Shown one piece after another: positions 18,144 to 26,636 of a stretch of DNA of 64,000 bases. The first letter of the stretch is position 1, and each line of letters opens with the position of its first letter. The notes beneath the pieces were generated by a model that made no database searches, was not told the origin of the DNA, and saw only the letters and a list, made by a program, of their open reading frames with translations. The stretch is from Actinomycetota bacterium. Its GTDB lineage: Bacteria; Actinomycetota; Acidimicrobiia; Acidimicrobiales; Palsa-688. The position numbers and the translations under genes are program-made. The stretch is from positions 1-64,000 of the forward strand of contig JAJPKN010000063.1 in the NCBI GenBank assembly GCA_021323695.1. The letters are read 5' to 3'.

Positions 18144-20048
18144 CTAGAGGGCAACTCCAGCCTGGCAGGCCTGTCGGTACCACAGCTCCAGGGTAAGCAG
18201 GTGCCAGATCTGCTTGGAACGGTCCTGGCGGCCGGCACGGTCTTCTGCCACCAGCCTCCGTAGGGCGTCTTGCTGCAGGAACCCGGTGGACGCCAGCTCA
18301 CCTCCCAGCAGGAGGTCGTCCACCAGCTCGCGTAGGTCTCGGCGCACCCAGGCCCTCAGCGGTACCGAGAACGACGACTGGCGGCGCTCGACTATGTCAT
18401 GGGGCAGCCACAGCCGGGCCGCCTCCTTCAGGGCCACCTTGCCTCGGGTGCGGTTGATCTTGTGCCCGCCGTCCAGGGAGAAGGCGGCTCGGAAGACCAC
18501 CGGGTCCACGAACGGCAGGCGCACCTCAACCGAAGCGGCCATGCTGGCCCGGTCCGTGTAGGCGAGCACCAGGCCCGGCAGGAGCATGCGCACGTCGGCC
18601 AGGCACATTCGGTTCACCCGGTCGGTGAGGAAGTTGTCGGAGTAGACCTCGAAGTGCTCCTCGAGCAGCTCCTCGACATCGGGGACCAGCTCAGGGGAGA
18701 GCATGCCGGCCAGCTCGGACGGGTCGAAAAGGCTGTAGCTGCGGCGGAAAGCCGCCTCCTCGGGTAGCTCCGCGAAGGTGAGGAACTGCTTGGCCCAGCG
18801 GGGGTAGCGCAGCCCACGGCCCGCTAGGGTGACCGGGAGGTGGGGGACGACTGAGCGCACGGCCATGCGGGCCGGCCCTGGCAGCCGGCGGTAGCGTTCG
18901 GCCATGAGGCAGCCCAGGTGCTTGCGGTACCCGCCGAAGATCTCGTCTGCCCCTATACCTGAGAAGACGACCTTGTGCCCTGCGTCCCGGGCGGCTTGGG
19001 ACATGAGCAAGGTGTTGACGGCTGCGGGGTCGGCGATGGGCTCGTCCAGCACGGCCACCAGCTTGGGCAGCAGCTCGGCGATGCCCTGGCCGGCCTGGAC
19101 CTCGTGGAGACGGATGCCCCAGCGGCGGGCGACTTTGCGGGCGTAAGCGGCGTCGTCGGGCATGGCCTCCAGGCGCTCGTCCTCGGGGCGGAAGGTGACG
19201 GTGAAAGCCTCCAAGTCAGCCTTGGCCTGCTTGGCCAGCACGGTGACTATGCCCGAGTCGAGGCCGCCGGACAGGAAACTGGCCGCGGGGGCGTCGGTGG
19301 CCGCCTGGGCCTGCACTGAGCCTTGTACCACGGCGCGCAGGTCCACGGGAGGGCCGGCCGCGGCTGCAGCGGCAAACTCGGAAATGTCGAAGTACTGCCG
19401 GGGGTGGCAAGAACCGTCGGCCCGGAACTCCGCCCAGGTCCCGGGCCGGAGCTTCTCCACCCCGTAGAGCGAGGACCGCTGGTCGGGTACCCAGTAGTAC
19501 AAGACGGAGGCAACGAGGGCTGATGGCTCAACTTCCAGTTCGGCGCCAAAGGCAGCCATGAGCGCTTTGAGCTCGGACGCGAACACCACGCCGTCCTTGC
19601 GCCGCATGTAGTAGAGGGGCTTTACCCCCAGGTGGTCACGCGCCAAGTAGAGGGACTGCCTGGGCTCGTCGAACAGCGCCAACGCGAACATGCCTCGGAA
19701 CTTGCGCAGGCAACCTGGCCCCCACTGCCGCCAGGCTTCGAGCACGACCTCGGTGTCGCACGTGGTCTCGAAGCGAGCCCCGCGCGAGGCCAGTTCAGCC
19801 CGCAGCTCGTGGTGGTTGTACAGCTCGCCGTCATAGCTGAGGGCCAGGGCGTGCTTGACCATGGGCTGGTGGCCGCAGGCCGGGCCGCTCACGGCCAGCC
19901 GGCGGTTGGCCAGATGGGCGTTCACGGTCTCGGTCACCCACGAGTACGTGCCGCCGCCGTCTGGCCCCCGGTGAGCCAGGCGCTCGATCATGAGCTGGGT
20001 CGCGCCGTACCCGTCGGCCTGTTGGTACGTGCCGGCTATGCCACCCAC
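18144..20048 (-). CDS. asnB: asparagine synthase-like protein lacking the glutaminase nucleophile
   Basis: A 634-residue protein with the layout of glutamine-hydrolysing asparagine synthase: N-terminal Ntn/GATase-II domain (1-240) and C-terminal ATP-pyrophosphatase domain. The PP-loop SGGLDS is at 260-265, with DEPIADPAAVNTL and FSGIGADEIFGGY following. The N-terminus reads MGGIAGTY where the family has MCGIAG, so the catalytic Cys is a Gly. The oxyanion-hole NGE motif reads YDGELYN (Asn to Asp, residue 73). Arg49 and CDTEV remain. The GTG start at 20048 is 2 bases after the GT4 stop, and no upstream start restores the Cys. It may use ammonia directly or form another amide, as beta-lactam synthetase does. 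Context points to amidation of a glycan component. Confidence 0.85.
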   Translation of the reverse strand: MGGIAGTYQQADGYGATQLMIERLAHRGPDGGGTYSWVTETVNAHLANRRLAVSGPACGHQPMVKHALALSYDGELYNHHELRAELASRGARFETTCDTEVVLEAWRQWGPGCLRKFRGMFALALFDEPRQSLYLARDHLGVKPLYYMRRKDGVVFASELKALMAAFGAELEVEPSALVASVLYYWVPDQRSSLYGVEKLRPGTWAEFRADGSCHPRQYFDISEFAAAAAAGPPVDLRAVVQGSVQAQAATDAPAASFLSGGLDSGIVTVLAKQAKADLEAFTVTFRPEDERLEAMPDDAAYARKVARRWGIRLHEVQAGQGIAELLPKLVAVLDEPIADPAAVNTLLMSQAARDAGHKVVFSGIGADEIFGGYRKHLGCLMAERYRRLPGPARMAVRSVVPHLPVTLAGRGLRYPRWAKQFLTFAELPEEAAFRRSYSLFDPSELAGMLSPELVPDVEELLEEHFEVYSDNFLTDRVNRMCLADVRMLLPGLVLAYTDRASMAASVEVRLPFVDPVVFRAAFSLDGGHKINRTRGKVALKEAARLWLPHDIVERRQSSFSVPLRAWVRRDLRELVDDLLLGGELASTGFLQQDALRRLVAEDRAGRQDRSKQIWHLLTLELWYRQACQAGVAL

Positions 20049-20050
20049 GC

Positions 20051-21394
20051 TCAGGCCTTGCTCGTGGTTGCCCGCGCGGCACTCCGGCTGGCTACCAGGC
20101 GGCTGTAAACCTTGGCGTAAATGGGGGCCTGGTGCTGCCAGGCCAGCTCGTTTTCCACCCGCGCCCGGCCGTCGGCGCCCATGGCCACGCGGCGGGGCTT
20201 GTCGTCGAGCAACTGCACCAACAGCTCGGCCATCTCGTCGACGTCATTGGGCGTTGCGTACAGCCCGGCGCCCTGGGCCGAGACACGCGTCTCGTGCAGG
20301 TCGAAAGCTACAACGGGGAGGCCAAAGGCCATGTACTCCATCGTCTTGTTCATGGTCGACACGTCGTTCAGGGGGTTCTTCGGGTCAGGGGAAATGCCCA
20401 CGTCGGCGCTGGACATGATGGCGGCGACGGCCTCGTCCGGTACCCGCCCGGTCATCTCCACATAGCCCTGGAGGCCGAGCTCGTCGCGCATGGCCACCAG
20501 CTCGTCGAAGCAGTCCCCCGAACCGATGAGGGTGAAGCTGACGTCCTGGCGTCCCAGCTTGTGCACCACCCGGTCGGCCACCCGCAGGACTATGTCAACC
20601 CCGTCTTGAGGCCCCATTACGCCGATGTACACGACGAGATGGTCCCGGCCTCGGCGCAGGGCCGGGTCGGGCTGGGCCCGCCGGAGCTTGGCCGGGTCCG
20701 GCCCGGTGCGCACTACGGTCACCGATGCCGGGTGCGCCCCGTGGCGCTCGATGTCGATAGACCGGTAGGAGCCATTGGTGGCGATCACGTGGTCAGCAAA
20801 CCTCACCGTGCAATGCTCCAAGAAGAGCAGCATTTTGTGTAGCGCCCGGGAGCCTCGGGGGAAGCGTGACTCGTACAGCTCCGGGCACAGGTCGTGGTGG
20901 TCGAACACGAAACGAGAGCGGTGCAGGAGCTTGAACATGAGCCCGATGGGCCAGAAGATGTCCGGTGGGTTGCACGCCTGGACCACGTCGAAGCGGCCTC
21001 TGCGGGAGGCCTTCAGGGCCAGCAGTAGCGTTGCCGCGAACGAGTACAGGTACTCGGCCACGAACGTTGCCTTGGCCCCTGACGTCGCCTTGGCATTGTA
21101 GGGGCGGTACTTGTAGAGCTCGACGCCATCGAGCTCCTGGTAGCTTGGGTCGCCCGGGCCCTTGGGGCAGACGACCGCCACCTGGTGCCCGGCTGCCCTG
21201 AGCGTCTGGCACTCCAGCCATACCCGCCGGTCGAAGGGGACAGGCAGGTTTTGCACGATTATGAGCACCCGGCCGGTGCCCGTGAGCGTGCCCTGGCCGT
21301 TCCCCGCGGCACCTAGCGGCTCGTCAGCGGGCCTGGGGGCAAGCGTTGTGCCGGTGCTGGCTGCCAGTGGTGGCGCGACTTGGAGGCGGGCCAT
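20051..21394 (-). CDS. glycosyltransferase family 4 protein, WbuB-like
   Basis: A 447-residue GT4 enzyme of the WbuB/WcaL type. The GT-B N-terminal motif VLIIVQNLPVPFDRRVWLEC is followed by HQVAVVCPKG, VFDHHDLCPELYESRF and IATNGSYRSIDIERHG. The C-terminal donor site includes LVVYIGVMGPQDGVD, FTLIGSGDCFDEL and NKTMEYMAFGLPVVAFDL. The first 35 residues are a variable extension. ATG 21394 was chosen over GTG 21418; neither has an SD. It is the first gene of the second polysaccharide operon and is coupled to the asnB-like gene. Confidence 0.86.
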   Translation of the reverse strand: MARLQVAPPLAASTGTTLAPRPADEPLGAAGNGQGTLTGTGRVLIIVQNLPVPFDRRVWLECQTLRAAGHQVAVVCPKGPGDPSYQELDGVELYKYRPYNAKATSGAKATFVAEYLYSFAATLLLALKASRRGRFDVVQACNPPDIFWPIGLMFKLLHRSRFVFDHHDLCPELYESRFPRGSRALHKMLLFLEHCTVRFADHVIATNGSYRSIDIERHGAHPASVTVVRTGPDPAKLRRAQPDPALRRGRDHLVVYIGVMGPQDGVDIVLRVADRVVHKLGRQDVSFTLIGSGDCFDELVAMRDELGLQGYVEMTGRVPDEAVAAIMSSADVGISPDPKNPLNDVSTMNKTMEYMAFGLPVVAFDLHETRVSAQGAGLYATPNDVDEMAELLVQLLDDKPRRVAMGADGRARVENELAWQHQAPIYAKVYSRLVASRSAARATTSKA

Positions 21395-21457
21395 ACGTTG
21401 TGGACGAGACGGCCACACGCCGACAGATACCTGTACGCGTCTGTCGCCGTTCTTGGG

Positions 21458-22270
21458 TTACAAGGCCGATGGGGCGGCGGGCCCGTAGGCAACTCGGAAA
21501 CCGGCAGCAGACAGCGGTGAAGGCGTGGAGACGTAGCTGCCCCCTTGCACCATGACGACGCGCTGCAACGTGGCCGGCTGGGCACCTGGCTGCCCCTCCG
21601 CTCCCAGCCCGGTGAAGTCGACGGCCGGGCTGTAGCGGGCCAGAGCGGTTATCGAGCCGTCCAGCTGGGAGTTGGCCTCCACTACCCATTCCGCTGAGGT
21701 TGCCGGGCCGCCGTAGCGGTAGCTGGTGGCGAAAACGTCGCCGTTGGTGTCGTCGGCCAGCCGTAGCACCCAGTGGTCGGTTGCCAACTTGCGGATGGAC
21801 ACGGTGACCGTGTCACCCGGCCGGGCCATCACCCCCGTAGCGAGCTGCTGCGGCAAGGGCATGACCTGCCACCAGGGCTCGATGGCCGCCATCCCGGGGC
21901 CATCGGGGATCTCGTTCACGCCGGCCTGGATGAGCGAGCCGTTGGCCCAGCCGTCTATGCCGACCCATTCCGAAACCGTGGCACCCTTGGCATAGCCTTG
22001 TGCCCTGGGCACGGTGAAGGTACCCGTGACTGACATGTAGGGGCCTCCGCCCATGACGTAGCCCGACCAGTTGCTGGACGTTGCCGGCGTCACGGCTACG
22101 AACTGGGGCAGCTGGCCGGACCGGGGCAGCTGGCCCGCGGCCATGGCCGGCGGAGAGGCTGTGACCGGCAGGGAAATGGCGGTGGCGGCGAAGATGGCCC
22201 GTATACCGGCCAACCAAGCCGCCTGCCGCCGGGAGCAGCTCCCACGTCGTTGGGAAGTCATGCGGGGCAT
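21458..22270 (-). CDS. secreted peptidase G1 (eqolisin-like glutamic endopeptidase)
   Basis: A 270-residue precursor. Residues 1-45 form a Sec signal peptide: basic RRGSCSRRQ, hydrophobic LAGIRAIFAATAISL and a likely cleavage after AMA. The mature part matches peptidase family G1, acid endopeptidases using a Gln/Glu dyad: SSNWSGYV, SEWVGIDGW, SLIQAGV (catalytic Gln about 115) and SAEWVVEANS (catalytic Glu about 194). The ATG at 22270 has GAGGGAG 7 nt upstream. The ECF-like sigma gene ends 29 bases upstream, so the two are probably cotranscribed. The enzyme should act outside the cell at acid pH. Confidence 0.88.
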   Translation of the reverse strand: MPRMTSQRRGSCSRRQAAWLAGIRAIFAATAISLPVTASPPAMAAGQLPRSGQLPQFVAVTPATSSNWSGYVMGGGPYMSVTGTFTVPRAQGYAKGATVSEWVGIDGWANGSLIQAGVNEIPDGPGMAAIEPWWQVMPLPQQLATGVMARPGDTVTVSIRKLATDHWVLRLADDTNGDVFATSYRYGGPATSAEWVVEANSQLDGSITALARYSPAVDFTGLGAEGQPGAQPATLQRVVMVQGGSYVSTPSPLSAAGFRVAYGPAAPSAL

Positions 22271-22299
22271 GGCCGTGCTCCCTCGGCTCTGGGCTCCGC

Positions 22300-23040
22300 T
22301 CAGAGGCTGGTCATGCCTTCTTCTGCGACCAGGCGCCGCAAGTGCTCGAGGCAACGCCCCCGGGTAGGGCCGATGCTCCCGACTGGCACCTGGAGGAGCT
22401 TGGAGAGGTCCTTGTAGCCGAGGGGGTCGTCCACCATGAGGAGGGACAGCAGTTCCTGGCAGCGAGGCTTGAGGCGTGCCCAGGCGGCGCGCAGGACAGC
22501 TTCCCGTTCTTGCGCGATCGGCCGGGCGTCGGGCTCGGGGAGGTGGCTGTCGGGCAAGTTGGCCAGTATCTTCTCGGCGCCGGAATGGTACCTGGCCGAG
22601 CGCTTCAGCAATTGGAGGCACTCGCGCCGGGCCGTGGTGGCCAACCAGCCGCCCACCCGTTCTGGGTGCTCGATGCGGTAGATGTTCTCCACCAGCCGTA
22701 GCCATGTGGTCTGTTGAAGTTCGCCAATATCGGCTGACGAGAGCCGGTAACGCCTGCCCGTGGCGACGATCATGCCGTCAAAGCGGGACACCAGCTCCCT
22801 CCAGGCCCGGGGGCAGCCCTGGCCTGCCTTCTCGACCAGGGTGGCCACGGAGGCGAACTGCAGGGCCTCTGTCTGGGGGGGCGGTGCCAGCTCGGCAGGG
22901 GCCTGAGCGACTTCTGCGCCAGATGGGCCGGAGGGGCCACCGCTGAGCTCCATAGCAACCGAGCCGCCCCGCCGGGCAGGGGCAGTGGGGCCCGGCCTAG
23001 AAGTCGTTTGGCTACCGAGCATTAGGGAAGGGGGGGTCAC
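22300..23040 (-). CDS. ECF-type RNA polymerase sigma factor
   Basis: A 246-residue sigma-70 family protein with region 2 (AWRELVSRFDGMIVATGRRYRLSSADIGELQQTTWLRLV split over residues about 78-115) and a region-4 helix-turn-helix (LLMVDDPLGYKDLSKLLQV, VGSIGPTRGRCLEHL). The first 55 residues are low complexity. The GTG at 23040 has TACTGT 7 nt upstream, consistent with a leaderless mRNA, which supports the long form; an ATG at 22953 is the alternative. No anti-sigma gene is adjacent. It precedes the G1 peptidase on the same strand and may control it. Confidence 0.8.
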   Translation of the reverse strand: MTPPSLMLGSQTTSRPGPTAPARRGGSVAMELSGGPSGPSGAEVAQAPAELAPPPQTEALQFASVATLVEKAGQGCPRAWRELVSRFDGMIVATGRRYRLSSADIGELQQTTWLRLVENIYRIEHPERVGGWLATTARRECLQLLKRSARYHSGAEKILANLPDSHLPEPDARPIAQEREAVLRAAWARLKPRCQELLSLLMVDDPLGYKDLSKLLQVPVGSIGPTRGRCLEHLRRLVAEEGMTSL

Positions 23041-23056
23041 TGGACTGACAGTAATA

Positions 23057-23069
23057 GGTAACCCTTAGG
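23057..23069. promoter_or_regulatory. GGTAACCCTTAGG motif upstream of the sigma-factor gene
   Basis: This 13-base motif lies 17 bases upstream of the sigma gene GTG. It recurs with one mismatch (GGTAACCCTAAGG) at 24865-24877, upstream of the first sugar-transferase gene. It may be a shared regulator site or part of a promoter. The recurrence is seen in the sequence; the function is guesswork. Confidence 0.35.
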
Positions 23070-23159
23070 ACCGGTGGGCAGAGGGGCTCGGCACCGACAC
23101 TGCGTACTTGCCGTAACGCTGAGAGCGTTGGGGGGGCGAGGAGATTTCGGGGTGCACGG

Positions 23160-24677
23160 TCAGTATGCCCCGTCGCGTCGCAGCACGGTGCCGGGGGTGT
23201 GCCAAAGGATCTTGAGGTCCCACCACAGTGACCATGAAGCGACGTAGGCGTAGTCGAGCTGCTGCAGCTCAGCGAAGGGCAGGTCGTTGCGGCCGGACAC
23301 CTGCCACAGGCCGGTCATGCCCGGGCGTACGTCAAAGCGCCGGGTGGCCCAGTCGGCGAAGCCTCTGGCCTCGTCAGGTACGAACGGGCGTGGGCCGACC
23401 AAAGACATTTGCCCGAGCAGGACGTTGAAAAGCTGCGGGATCTCGTCCAGGCTGGTGCGCCGCAGGAACCGCCCCACCTTGGTCACCCTGGGGTCGTGGC
23501 GCAACTTGAACAGCGGGCCGTCGACCTCGTTGTGCTCCCGCAGGTCGATCTTCAGGCGTTCGGCCCCCACTTCCATGCTGCGGAACTTCAGGATCTCGAA
23601 CGGCACGCCTCCCCGGCCGGTCCGAGGCTGGCGGAACAGCACCGGGCCGGGAGAAGTTGCCTTGATGGCTATGGCAATGCCCACGATCAACGGTGCGAGC
23701 ACCAGCAGCAAGCAGGCGCTGACGCAAAGGTCCATTGCCCTCTTCAAGGCCCGGCTCAGTGTGCCGAGCTGTGGAGGGGCGATGTCCATGACCGTGAGGC
23801 CGTGCAGTTCCTCCAGCTGGGACTGCCAGGTGACCAGCTCGAACATCCGGGGGACGACGCATACGTGCACGCTCGGCGGCAGTTTGCGCAGCACGTCCAT
23901 GACCTGGCTGGGTGGGCTGCTCGAAAAGGCGACCAGCACGCGGTCCGCCCCGGTGGCCGCACAGGCGTAGGGCAGGTCGGCTATCTTTCCCAGCCTTGGG
24001 CAGGGCAGCTTGTCGGCCATCCCGTGGGGCTCGTCGTCGACGAACCCGGTGACCTCGATGTCGGGGTAACGCTGCAAGCGCTGCAGCGCGGCGTTGGCCA
24101 CTGCACCAGAGCCGACCATGACCACCCGGGAGTACAGCACGCCGCGGCGGCGCAAAACCATGTTCGCCGCTGCCCGCAGGGCTGGGGAAAGGAGGGTGGC
24201 CAGGGTCCCCATGAAGATGACCTCCACCCAGCCGAGCTTGGGGGCCAGGCCGAAGCGGTGCAGCCCGGCCGACACGACCAGGGCAAGGATCGCGCCCACG
24301 GCGAGGGCATGGAGGAGCAATCCCATCTCCAAGAAGAAGCTGGGCCGTACCCGGCGCTGGCCGCGCTGGTAGAGGCCGTAGCCCGCCATGGCTGACAGGT
24401 AGGTGAGCACATAGGGCAGCTCCCGGGCGAGGCTGGTGGCCAATGACCGGGGGCTCTCTTCCGGCAGCAGGTGCACCCTCAAGAAGGCCCCTGCCACCAC
24501 CGATGTGGTCAGGGCCAAAAGGTCGCAGGACAACAACAGCAGCTTGCGGGAGCGTTGGGTGCTCGTGGGCGGCGCCACTCGGCCCGGCAACGGGGCGTCG
24601 AGCTGAGGGGTACGTGCTTTGAGCGGTCCGGGAGCCCGGTCTGTTCTCGCCGGGGCGTAACGGTAGGTGAGTGTCAT
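23160..24677 (-). CDS. polyprenyl-phosphate sugar-1-phosphate transferase (WbaP/CpsE type), copy 1
   Basis: A 505-residue membrane enzyme that starts a repeat unit by moving a sugar 1-phosphate from a nucleotide sugar to undecaprenyl phosphate. The N-terminal half has four to five membrane helices (LLLSCDLLALTTSVVAGAFL, LATLLSPALRAAANMVL), then a Rossmann-like region (VVMVGSGAVANAAL). The C-terminal bacterial sugar transferase domain has KRAMDLCVSACLLLVLAPL, GPVLFRQPRTG, FEILKFRSM, LRRTSLDEIPQLFNVLLG and SLVGPRPF. ATG 24677 has no evident SD. It is about as long as, and strongly similar to, the copy at 24995-26506. Confidence 0.9.
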   Translation of the reverse strand: MTLTYRYAPARTDRAPGPLKARTPQLDAPLPGRVAPPTSTQRSRKLLLLSCDLLALTTSVVAGAFLRVHLLPEESPRSLATSLARELPYVLTYLSAMAGYGLYQRGQRRVRPSFFLEMGLLLHALAVGAILALVVSAGLHRFGLAPKLGWVEVIFMGTLATLLSPALRAAANMVLRRRGVLYSRVVMVGSGAVANAALQRLQRYPDIEVTGFVDDEPHGMADKLPCPRLGKIADLPYACAATGADRVLVAFSSSPPSQVMDVLRKLPPSVHVCVVPRMFELVTWQSQLEELHGLTVMDIAPPQLGTLSRALKRAMDLCVSACLLLVLAPLIVGIAIAIKATSPGPVLFRQPRTGRGGVPFEILKFRSMEVGAERLKIDLREHNEVDGPLFKLRHDPRVTKVGRFLRRTSLDEIPQLFNVLLGQMSLVGPRPFVPDEARGFADWATRRFDVRPGMTGLWQVSGRNDLPFAELQQLDYAYVASWSLWWDLKILWHTPGTVLRRDGAY

Positions 24678-24994
24678 CGGGTGGTGCCTGGGCCGTTGGT
24701 CCTACCAAGCAGGTGACCGCTCGGCGCCGCCGTGAGGAGTTGGCCAGCTGCCAGCGCCGCTGGCACTGGCCAGGCAAGTTCCGGGGACATCAAGCGTTGT
24801 GCCACAAACGGGAGGGTACTGGCGTAGCCGCCCCCAGGGTTTGTCAGCCAGACCTCCGATGTGCGGTAACCCTAAGGCAATGCCCGTTTTGTGCAGTTTC
24901 GTACCGTGGTTCGGGTACTCACAGTGGCGATACTGACACCAGTAGCGATGACTAGGCTTCGGGATGCTTGGGAGGCACGGACCGCGCCCAGGCA
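24678..24994 (-). other. 317-base non-coding leader between the two sugar-transferase genes
   Basis: No convincing gene is present. On the minus strand the region contains GGTAACCCTAAGG (24865-24877, plus orientation). It also has a possible stem ACAAAC...GTTTGT enclosing a GC-rich segment with GGCTACGCC, and the decamer CCAGTACCCT (24813-24822), which also occurs in the leader of the second sugar-transferase gene. These suggest a regulated, perhaps structured, 5' leader for copy 1. I could not match it to a known riboswitch class. Confidence 0.45.
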
Positions 24995-26506
24995 CTAATA
25001 GGCGCCGTGGCGGCGCAGCACGGTGCCGGGCGTGTGCCACAAGATCTTGAGGTCCCACCACAGCGACCACGAGGCCACGTAGGCGTAATCGAGGTGCCGC
25101 AGCTCGGCGAAGGGCAGGTCGTTGCGGCCCGATACCTGCCAGAGGCCGGTCATGCCCGGCCGGACGTCGAAGCGCCGGGCCGCCCAGCCGTCTATCCCCG
25201 AGGCTTCGTCCGGCACGAACGGCCGGGGCCCCACCAGCGACATCTGCCCCCGCAGGACGTTGATGAGCTGGGGGACTTCGTCCAGGCTGGTGGAACGCAG
25301 GAACCGGCCCACCTTGGTAACCCGCGGGTCGTCGCGCAACTTGAACAGGGGGCCGTCGACTTCGTTGTGCTCCCGCAGGTCGATCTTCATGCGGTCGGCC
25401 CCTACTTCCATGCTGCGGAACTTCAGGATCTCGAACGGCACGCCGCCGCGGCCGGTTCGGGGCTGGCGGAACAGCACCGGGCCGGGCGATGTCAGCTTTA
25501 TGGCCACGGCGACCGCCAAGAGCACGGGGGAGAGCACCAGGAGCAGGCCTCCGCTCACGACGACGTCCAACGTCCGCTTGGTGGCCCGGCTGAACAGGCC
25601 CAGCCGGGGCGGGGCGATGTCCATGACGGTGAGGCCGTGGAGCTCTTCCACCTGCGACTGCCAGGTGACCAGCTCGAACAACCTGGGCACCACGCTCACG
25701 TGCACGTCCGGGGGCAGCTCGCGCAGCACGTCCATGACCTGGCTCGGGGCGCTGCTGGAAAAAGCGACCAGTACCCGGTCGGCACCGCTCGCCGCGCACA
25801 GCCGGGGTAGGTCCCGTATCTCCCCGAGGCGGGGGCAGGGCATGTCCCCGGCCACGAGGAACGGCTCGTCGTCGACGAAGCCGACCACCTCCAGGTCGGG
25901 GCAACGCCGCAGGCGCTGGACGGTGGCGTTGGCGACCGCGCCCGAGCCCACCACCACCACCCGGGAGTGCAGCACCCCGTGGCGGCGCAGGACCAGGCTG
26001 AGGGTGCCTCTCAGTGCCGGGGTGAAGGCCAAGGCCGGCGCGCTCATGAAGAAGACCTCGACCCAGCCCAGCTTGGGCCCCAGGTGGAAATGGTGGGCGC
26101 CGGCCGAGGTGGCCAGGGCCAGGATGCCGCCGAAGGACAAGGCGTGCATGAGCGCGCCCATGTCCAGGAACGAACTGGACCGCACCCGCCGCTGGTTGCG
26201 GTGGTACAGGCCGTAGCCGGCCATGGCGGACAGGAAAAGCGGCATGTAGGGGAGCTCGTTGCCGAGGTTGACGGCCAGGCTGTCGGCCCCCTCGCCCGGC
26301 ACGAGCCGGGCGCGCACGAAGCTGCCCACGGCGAACGCGGCCAACAGGCTGATCACGTCGCAGGCCAGCAGCAGCGCCCGCTGAGGGCGCCGGGCCGAAA
26401 GGTACCGGGGGCCCTCAGGCCGGCGGGCCAGGAGCGGGACGCTGGTGGCGGGCTCGCCCATGGGCACCCTGGTGCCCGCGGGCCCCACTCGGTACGTCAT
26501 GGTCAT
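24995..26506 (-). CDS. polyprenyl-phosphate sugar-1-phosphate transferase (WbaP/CpsE type), copy 2
   Basis: A 503-residue paralogue of copy 1 with the same order of parts: membrane helices (ALLLACDVISLLAAFAVGSFV), Rossmann-like VVVVGSGAVANATVQ, and a C-terminal sugar transferase domain (KRTLDVVVSGGLLLVLSPVL, GPVLFRQPRTGRGG, FEILKFRSMEVGADRMKIDL, FLRSTSLDEVPQLINVLRG, SLVGPRPFVPDEASG). The last 250 residues are nearly identical to copy 1. ATG 26506 was preferred to ATG 26578 because homology with copy 1 begins at MTMTYR (MTLTYR there). Both copies may start different glycans, or one may be redundant. Confidence 0.9.
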   Translation of the reverse strand: MTMTYRVGPAGTRVPMGEPATSVPLLARRPEGPRYLSARRPQRALLLACDVISLLAAFAVGSFVRARLVPGEGADSLAVNLGNELPYMPLFLSAMAGYGLYHRNQRRVRSSSFLDMGALMHALSFGGILALATSAGAHHFHLGPKLGWVEVFFMSAPALAFTPALRGTLSLVLRRHGVLHSRVVVVGSGAVANATVQRLRRCPDLEVVGFVDDEPFLVAGDMPCPRLGEIRDLPRLCAASGADRVLVAFSSSAPSQVMDVLRELPPDVHVSVVPRLFELVTWQSQVEELHGLTVMDIAPPRLGLFSRATKRTLDVVVSGGLLLVLSPVLLAVAVAIKLTSPGPVLFRQPRTGRGGVPFEILKFRSMEVGADRMKIDLREHNEVDGPLFKLRDDPRVTKVGRFLRSTSLDEVPQLINVLRGQMSLVGPRPFVPDEASGIDGWAARRFDVRPGMTGLWQVSGRNDLPFAELRHLDYAYVASWSLWWDLKILWHTPGTVLRRHGAY

Positions 26507-26636
26507 GGCTGGACCGACCTTTGCCGTGGCGTTTGGCCCGTCCGCCTTGTGCTCGGGGTACCAGCGAGGATCATCCAACCTCCGCCTCTCAGGGTTATTG
26601 GCAGGGTACTGGTCGGTACCGGCCGGGGAGCTGCAG

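Noticed and set aside
20046-20051. Sequencing error turning the AsnB Cys codon into Gly
   Set aside because: Possible, but a second catalytic change (Asn to Asp at residue 73) and the altered RRQSSF segment point to real divergence.
24678-24994. Cyclic-di-GMP or other known riboswitch
   Set aside because: Some GGGTTACC and GGCAAACC-like words tempted this reading, but the conserved core order of GEMM, cobalamin and TPP riboswitches was not found.
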